The notes under the pieces: generated by a model
What the model was told of the DNA's origin: nothing
What the model saw: only the letters and a program-made list of their open reading frames with translations
Databases searched by the model: none
Shown: positions 7,075 to 10,071 of the stretch, in pieces
Numbering within the stretch: the stretch's first letter is position 1
Layout of the letters: every line of letters begins with the position of its first letter
Translations under genes and position numbers: made by a program
NCBI GenBank assembly: GCA_027056155.1
Contig: JALULR010000115.1
Span: 1-10,071, forward strand
DNA from: DHVE2 group archaeon
GTDB taxonomy: Archaea > Thermoplasmatota > Thermoplasmata > Thermoplasmatales > Aciduliprofundaceae
DNA length: 10,071 nt
Reading direction: 5' to 3'

Positions 7075-8610
7075 ATGGCGATAAATGCTGTAGGTAGAGA
7101 TGTGCCCACGGAGATTAACGGGCAGAGATTCAAGCCCTTTGCAGGAGATATGAAAACACCACCTGAGGGCCGAAGGGCGGGCTCTCTTCTCCGTATGGTT
7201 CCTGAAGGTCGAGATAAAGTTGTGGACTCTATTGAAGAAGTTATAAAGAAAGTAGGGCTCGAAGATGGCATGACAGTGAGTTTTCACCATCATCTCCGCA
7301 ATGGGGATTTTGTAGTAAATATGGTCATGGAGACCATACGCAAGATGGGCATAAAGGATATACGTGTGTTTCCAACCGCGCTTTTTCCCGTGCATGCGCC
7401 CCTTGTGGATATGCTCAGCGATGGCACAATAAGAAGAATAGAGGGTAGTATGAACGGCCCATTAGGCGAGGCTACCAGCTACGGAGCTATGCGCGAGACT
7501 GCGGTGCTGCGCTCGCATAGCGGCAGAGTGCGAGCTGTGGAAAGCGGTGAAGTACATATAGATGTAGCATTCATAGCCGCGCCCACTGCAGACAGATACG
7601 GTAACTTGAACGGTGTGGACGGTCCCTCAGCTTGTGGGCCACTTGCGTACGGAATGGTTGATGCGTACCATGCGGACCATACCGTGGCCATTACTGATAA
7701 CATTGTGCCGTACCCTGCTCACCCAATAAGTATATTTCAGCATCAGATTGATTATGTTGTACCCGTGGATAAGATAGGTGACCCCGCGGGTATAATGTCT
7801 GGCACACTGCGCATTACTACATCGCCATCTCGATTAAAGATTGCAAAGTATGCGCTGGAAGTAATAGATCGGGTTGCTCTACGTGATGGCTTCTCTTTTC
7901 AGGCGGGGGCTGGCGGCATATCCCTAGCAGTAACCAAGTTTTTGGGAGATTTAATGAAAAAGCGCGGAATTAAAGCATCGTTTATCAATGGTGGTGTGAC
8001 AAAGTACGTAGTGGATATGCTTCACGAGGGCATGGTAGATGTAGTATTTGACGGGCAGGCGTTTGACCTCGATGCAGTGAAATCTTTGAGGGAAGACATG
8101 AACCATATTGAAACACCACTTGCAATGTACGGCAATCCTTACTCGTCCGGAGGCATAGTGAACATGCTCGATGTAGGTGTATTAGGTGCAACAGAGGTAG
8201 ATATAGATTTCAATGTAAATGTCAATACGCACAGCGATGGCTTGCTCTTGCACGGCATTGGCGGACATCAAGAAGTGGCAGCAGGCTCTGCACTTACCAT
8301 AGTGACTGTGCCGCTTTACAGGTATCGTGTGCCAGTGATTCGAGAGCGGGTGACTACTGTAACTACGCCAGGGGAAGTTGTAGATGTAGTTGTAACAGAG
8401 CACGGTATAGCGGTAAATCCAAAGAGAGATGATATAATAGAGGCAATGCACGGCTCGCGGGTGCCGGTATATGATATACAAGAGCTTCAGAAGAAGGCAG
8501 AGCGTATATGCGGCAAGCCAGAAGAGCCAAAGACCACGGACGACATAATTGCGGCGATACTATGGAGAGACGGTACTGTAATCGACGTAGTTTATAAAGT
8601 GAAAAAATAG
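7075..8610 (+). CDS. citF: Citrate lyase alpha subunit (citrate:acetyl-ACP transferase)
   Basis: 511 residues, the normal size for CitF. The subunit exchanges acetate for citrate on the acyl thioester, forming the citryl thioester that CitE cleaves. Signature segments are present along the whole length: SFHHHLRNGD (69-78), NGPLGEATSYGAMRE (127-141), AAPTADRYGNLNG (168-180), QAGAGGISLAV (276-286), a long DIDFNVNVNTHSDG block (376-389), GIGGHQE (394-400), TEHGIAVNPKRDD (441-453) and the WRDGTVIDVVYKV tail typical of CitF (497-509). It has no transmembrane segment and should be cytoplasmic. It is the last gene of citDEF; no citC, citG or citX follows, because the next gene is on the other strand with its stop codon one base away. 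I see no truncation or missing motif. Confidence 0.95.
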   Translation: MAINAVGRDVPTEINGQRFKPFAGDMKTPPEGRRAGSLLRMVPEGRDKVVDSIEEVIKKVGLEDGMTVSFHHHLRNGDFVVNMVMETIRKMGIKDIRVFPTALFPVHAPLVDMLSDGTIRRIEGSMNGPLGEATSYGAMRETAVLRSHSGRVRAVESGEVHIDVAFIAAPTADRYGNLNGVDGPSACGPLAYGMVDAYHADHTVAITDNIVPYPAHPISIFQHQIDYVVPVDKIGDPAGIMSGTLRITTSPSRLKIAKYALEVIDRVALRDGFSFQAGAGGISLAVTKFLGDLMKKRGIKASFINGGVTKYVVDMLHEGMVDVVFDGQAFDLDAVKSLREDMNHIETPLAMYGNPYSSGGIVNMLDVGVLGATEVDIDFNVNVNTHSDGLLLHGIGGHQEVAAGSALTIVTVPLYRYRVPVIRERVTTVTTPGEVVDVVVTEHGIAVNPKRDDIIEAMHGSRVPVYDIQELQKKAERICGKPEEPKTTDDIIAAILWRDGTVIDVVYKVKK

Positions 8611-8611
8611 A

Positions 8612-9733
8612 CTATCGGAGCTTTGCCCAGAACAATGCTATGCCCGCTGCGGATATTGCGAAGGAAGCGAGCATTAGCGAGGTATATGAGTTAAATGCGA
8701 GCATGACCGCACCTCCGAGAAACGGGCCAGTAGCAGCGCTTATGCCGATAATCGAGTTTAGCAGCCCTGTGGCTGTGGCTTTTTCCGGGTTTTGCTCAGT
8801 GAGAAACTTAAGCGAGCCTACATATAGAAAAGACCACGATAACGCAAGTAATATTTGTGCGGGCACTATGAGCCATACATTATCTATAAACGCGTAGCTC
8901 AAAAATGTGAGAGATGAAAAAATCAAGCCGTAGAGAACGAGAGTTTTAGATTTTCCAGGGTCAGTGTAAAAATACATTACAAAGAACTGAGTTGTTGAGT
9001 TTATGCCCATGGTTGCCGCTTGCCAAAAATAGTTACCACCAATGGCTTTTATGTAAAGTACCCAGAATGTCCAAATCATGGTTGCGGCAGTGTGCCTTAA
9101 AAAGAAAGATATGTATAAAGGGTAGTTTCTGCTGAATACTTCTGCAGGAAACAGAGGCACATTTTTCACGCGCACGCCGCTATCTTTTACTGCAAAAGAG
9201 ATTATAAACGCAAATGCGAAAAATATTGAAGAAAATAAAAACGTAAATCGCAGAGCCATGAGCATGCCCACAATGCCCGCAACATACGAGCCAATGGCCC
9301 AGCCCATCGCCCCCCATGATGAGAGCTTTCCCATCTTTACTCCAAAATCATGCGCTGTGGATATGACCGCTGCAGGAAATATGCCCACTGTGAACCCTGC
9401 GATACTTCTAAATATAAGGAGCGAGAGATAGCTTGTATAAAAGTACTGCACAAAGAACGCAATTGTTGCTAGGAGAAGCCCGATAATTATGAAATTTCTT
9501 CGTCCGTGCACATCTGCCATGCGCCCAAAAATTAGAGATGATAGAAAATAGGCAATATTGTAAGCGCCCACCACGATTGATATATCCATCCAGTTTGCAC
9601 CTAGATTTTTCGCTATTGCGGGCACGTAGGTTATAGAGAGCATTATTGCAGAATACGATAGTACCTGTATTCCGTAAAGTTTTTTCACAAGTGCGGATAT
9701 GGAAAGTGTGTATTTAATTGCTTCTGCATGCAA
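8612..9733 (-). CDS. Major facilitator superfamily transporter, substrate unknown
   Basis: 373 residues with about 12 hydrophobic segments in two sets of six (roughly 22-183 and 204-371), separated by a short polar loop at 184-203. The MFS motif A is clear in the loop after the second helix: GRMADVHGRRN (70-80), with Asp74 and Arg78-Arg79. The helix-11 region has the usual glycine-rich pattern (TGLLNSIIGISAATGPFLGG, 322-341). The start is TTG at 9733, because both ATGs nearby (9729 and 9737) are out of frame. GTG at 9688 would also keep the first helix and is the main alternative. The length and compact central loop fit drug-efflux or small-metabolite branches better than the longer MHS citrate symporters. 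Its place beside citDEF makes a link with citrate, acetate or a related acid possible, but nothing in the sequence shows the substrate. Confidence 0.88.
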   Translation of the reverse strand: MHAEAIKYTLSISALVKKLYGIQVLSYSAIMLSITYVPAIAKNLGANWMDISIVVGAYNIAYFLSSLIFGRMADVHGRRNFIIIGLLLATIAFFVQYFYTSYLSLLIFRSIAGFTVGIFPAAVISTAHDFGVKMGKLSSWGAMGWAIGSYVAGIVGMLMALRFTFLFSSIFFAFAFIISFAVKDSGVRVKNVPLFPAEVFSRNYPLYISFFLRHTAATMIWTFWVLYIKAIGGNYFWQAATMGINSTTQFFVMYFYTDPGKSKTLVLYGLIFSSLTFLSYAFIDNVWLIVPAQILLALSWSFLYVGSLKFLTEQNPEKATATGLLNSIIGISAATGPFLGGAVMLAFNSYTSLMLASFAISAAGIALFWAKLR

Positions 9734-9747
9734 GCATTTTTGCTCCG

Positions 9748-9759
9748 TTAAATTAATAT
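9748..9759. promoter_or_regulatory. A/T element able to serve as TATA box for both the transporter and tRNA-Gly
   Basis: TTAAATTAATAT is the only good TATA-like stretch between the divergent transporter and tRNA genes, and its ATTAAT core is nearly symmetric. Its centre is about 21 bases before TTG 9733 on the minus strand and about 29 bases before the tRNA 5' end on the plus strand. Both distances are workable. GTATATG at 9767-9773 is closer to the tRNA than a TATA box should be. Confidence 0.4.
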
Positions 9760-9782
9760 CCCTGCGGTATATGCACCCATGA

Positions 9783-9853
9783 GCGGGTGTAGTCTAGTGG
9801 TAGGACAGGGGCTTCCCAAGCCTCTAACCCGGGTTCGAACCCCGGCACCCGCA
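9783..9853 (+). tRNA. tRNA-Gly (anticodon CCC)
   Basis: A complete cloverleaf is visible. The acceptor GCGGGTG (9783-9789) pairs with CACCCGC (9846-9852), and the discriminator is A9853. The D arm is GTCT/AGGAC-type with GGT in the loop. The anticodon arm is GGGGC-TTCCCAA-GCCTC with anticodon CCC at 9815-9817. The T arm is CCGGG-TTCGAAC-CCCGG. No intron is present. CCA is not encoded (ACTT follows), as is common in archaea. It decodes GGG. The very GC-rich stems contrast with the A/T-rich neighbourhood and suggest a heat-loving host. Confidence 0.97.
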
Positions 9854-9859
9854 CTTTTT
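9854..9859 (+). terminator. T-tract after tRNA-Gly
   Basis: CTTTTT directly follows the tRNA discriminator base. Short T-runs without a hairpin are the usual archaeal transcription stop, so this probably ends the tRNA precursor. A second T-run lies at 9890-9894. Confidence 0.5.
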
Positions 9860-9911
9860 GCATGGAAATAAAATTTTACAGTTTGTGCACTTTTTAGAGA
9901 TTATTTGCAGG

Positions 9912-10071
9912 TCATGAGGCTTCGAGCGGAGCGAGAATGCCGTACTGTTGGAGCAGCTGACAGCAGCTGCGTGGCGAGCGATAGGGAGACACCGTACTGT
10001 TGGTGCAGCTGACAGTTTTTCCCTTTTAATATATTCATGAGGTGTCGAGCAAAAGCGAGACACCGTACTGT
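9912..10071. repeat. Array of paired-hairpin repeats, continuing beyond the window
   Basis: CCGTACTGTTGG occurs at 9940-9951 and 9992-10003, and CCGTACTGT again at 10063-10071. TCATGAGG occurs at 9912-9919 and 10035-10042. Each unit has a first hairpin with inner GA/GA mismatches (9918-9941; a weak form at 9971-9992; 10041-10064) followed closely by a second hairpin (9945-9963; 9996-10016). Spacing between units is 52 and then 71 bases, the extra length being an A/T stretch at 10017-10034. The third unit is cut by the window edge. No coding frame is credible here. A REP-like element family, the end of a mobile element or a structured RNA are all possible. Confidence 0.7.
9996..10020 (+). terminator. 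Hairpin followed by T-tract inside the repeat array
   Basis: ACTGTTGGT and GCTGACAGT pair as nine base pairs, including some G-T, around a GCA loop (9996-10016). The stem ends in a T-run (10016-10020), with another T-run at 10024-10027. It looks like an intrinsic terminator and could end transcription coming from the left. It is equally a copy of the repeated hairpin, so the role is uncertain. Confidence 0.35.

Noticed and set aside
6820..7395. 191-codon minus-strand reading frame across the citE/citF junction
   Set aside because: It is a frame shadow of two well-conserved genes on the other strand, rich in His, Tyr and Cys, and matches no family.
8640..8897. 85-codon plus-strand reading frame
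   Set aside because: It is antisense to the C-terminal helices of the transporter and matches no known family.
8612..9733. Naming the transporter as a citrate carrier
   Set aside because: The context beside citDEF is suggestive, but the protein lacks the length of MHS citrate symporters, is on the opposite strand, and shows no substrate-specific motif that I can recognise.
9824..10063. 79-codon minus-strand reading frame
   Set aside because: It runs antisense through the 3' half of tRNA-Gly, giving the familiar GCRGSNPG artefact, and through the hairpin array. Its composition is not protein-like.
9912..10071. CRISPR array or C/D-box guide RNA
   Set aside because: Repeats are degenerate and unevenly spaced without unique spacers of constant length. 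CTGA occurs in the second hairpin, but no box C (RTGATGA) is found at a proper distance, and the GA/GA loop is symmetric rather than a kink-turn.

Overview
The window reads as archaeal. It carries a tRNA gene with no encoded CCA, TATA-type boxes about 25 bases ahead of apparently leaderless starts, GGGGTGA and GGAGGTG ribosome sites only inside an operon, and a protein with two DUF835 domains, a mainly euryarchaeal family. A Thermoplasmatota-like host such as an Aciduliprofundum relative is my best guess. The GC-rich stems of the tRNA hint at a thermophile. Neither point can be settled from this sequence alone.

Layout. Positions 1-2739 (minus strand) hold a large membrane-anchored surface protein that runs off the left edge. 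It has an N-terminal anchor, a beta-rich region, two InlB-type repeats around a fibronectin III domain, then a NosD-type beta-helix. A 166-base divergent promoter region with a perfect 9-bp dyad separates it from a 1014-residue plus-strand protein (2906-5950). That protein has two DUF835 domains, a long helical region, a CARDB-like beta domain and a C-terminal C4HC3 zinc finger of RING/PHD type. Positions 5984-8610 are a compact citDEF operon for the three citrate lyase subunits (acyl carrier, lyase, transferase). A major facilitator transporter (8612-9733, minus) converges on citF with one base between the stop codons. A tRNA-Gly(CCC) follows at 9783-9853. The last 160 bases are an array of repeated hairpins that leaves the window at the right edge.

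How the genes relate. The three citrate lyase genes clearly work together: the transferase makes citryl-carrier from acetyl-carrier plus citrate, and the lyase splits it to oxaloacetate and acetyl-carrier. The carrier subunit, however, has lysine where the family has the serine that holds the prosthetic group, so this enzyme may work differently. No citC, citG or citX gene is in the window. The transporter could serve the same pathway but its substrate cannot be read. The surface protein and the DUF835/zinc-finger protein share a divergent control region but no evident function.

Most worth following: the carrier protein without its serine, the DUF835-coiled-coil-zinc-finger architecture, and the hairpin array beside the tRNA.
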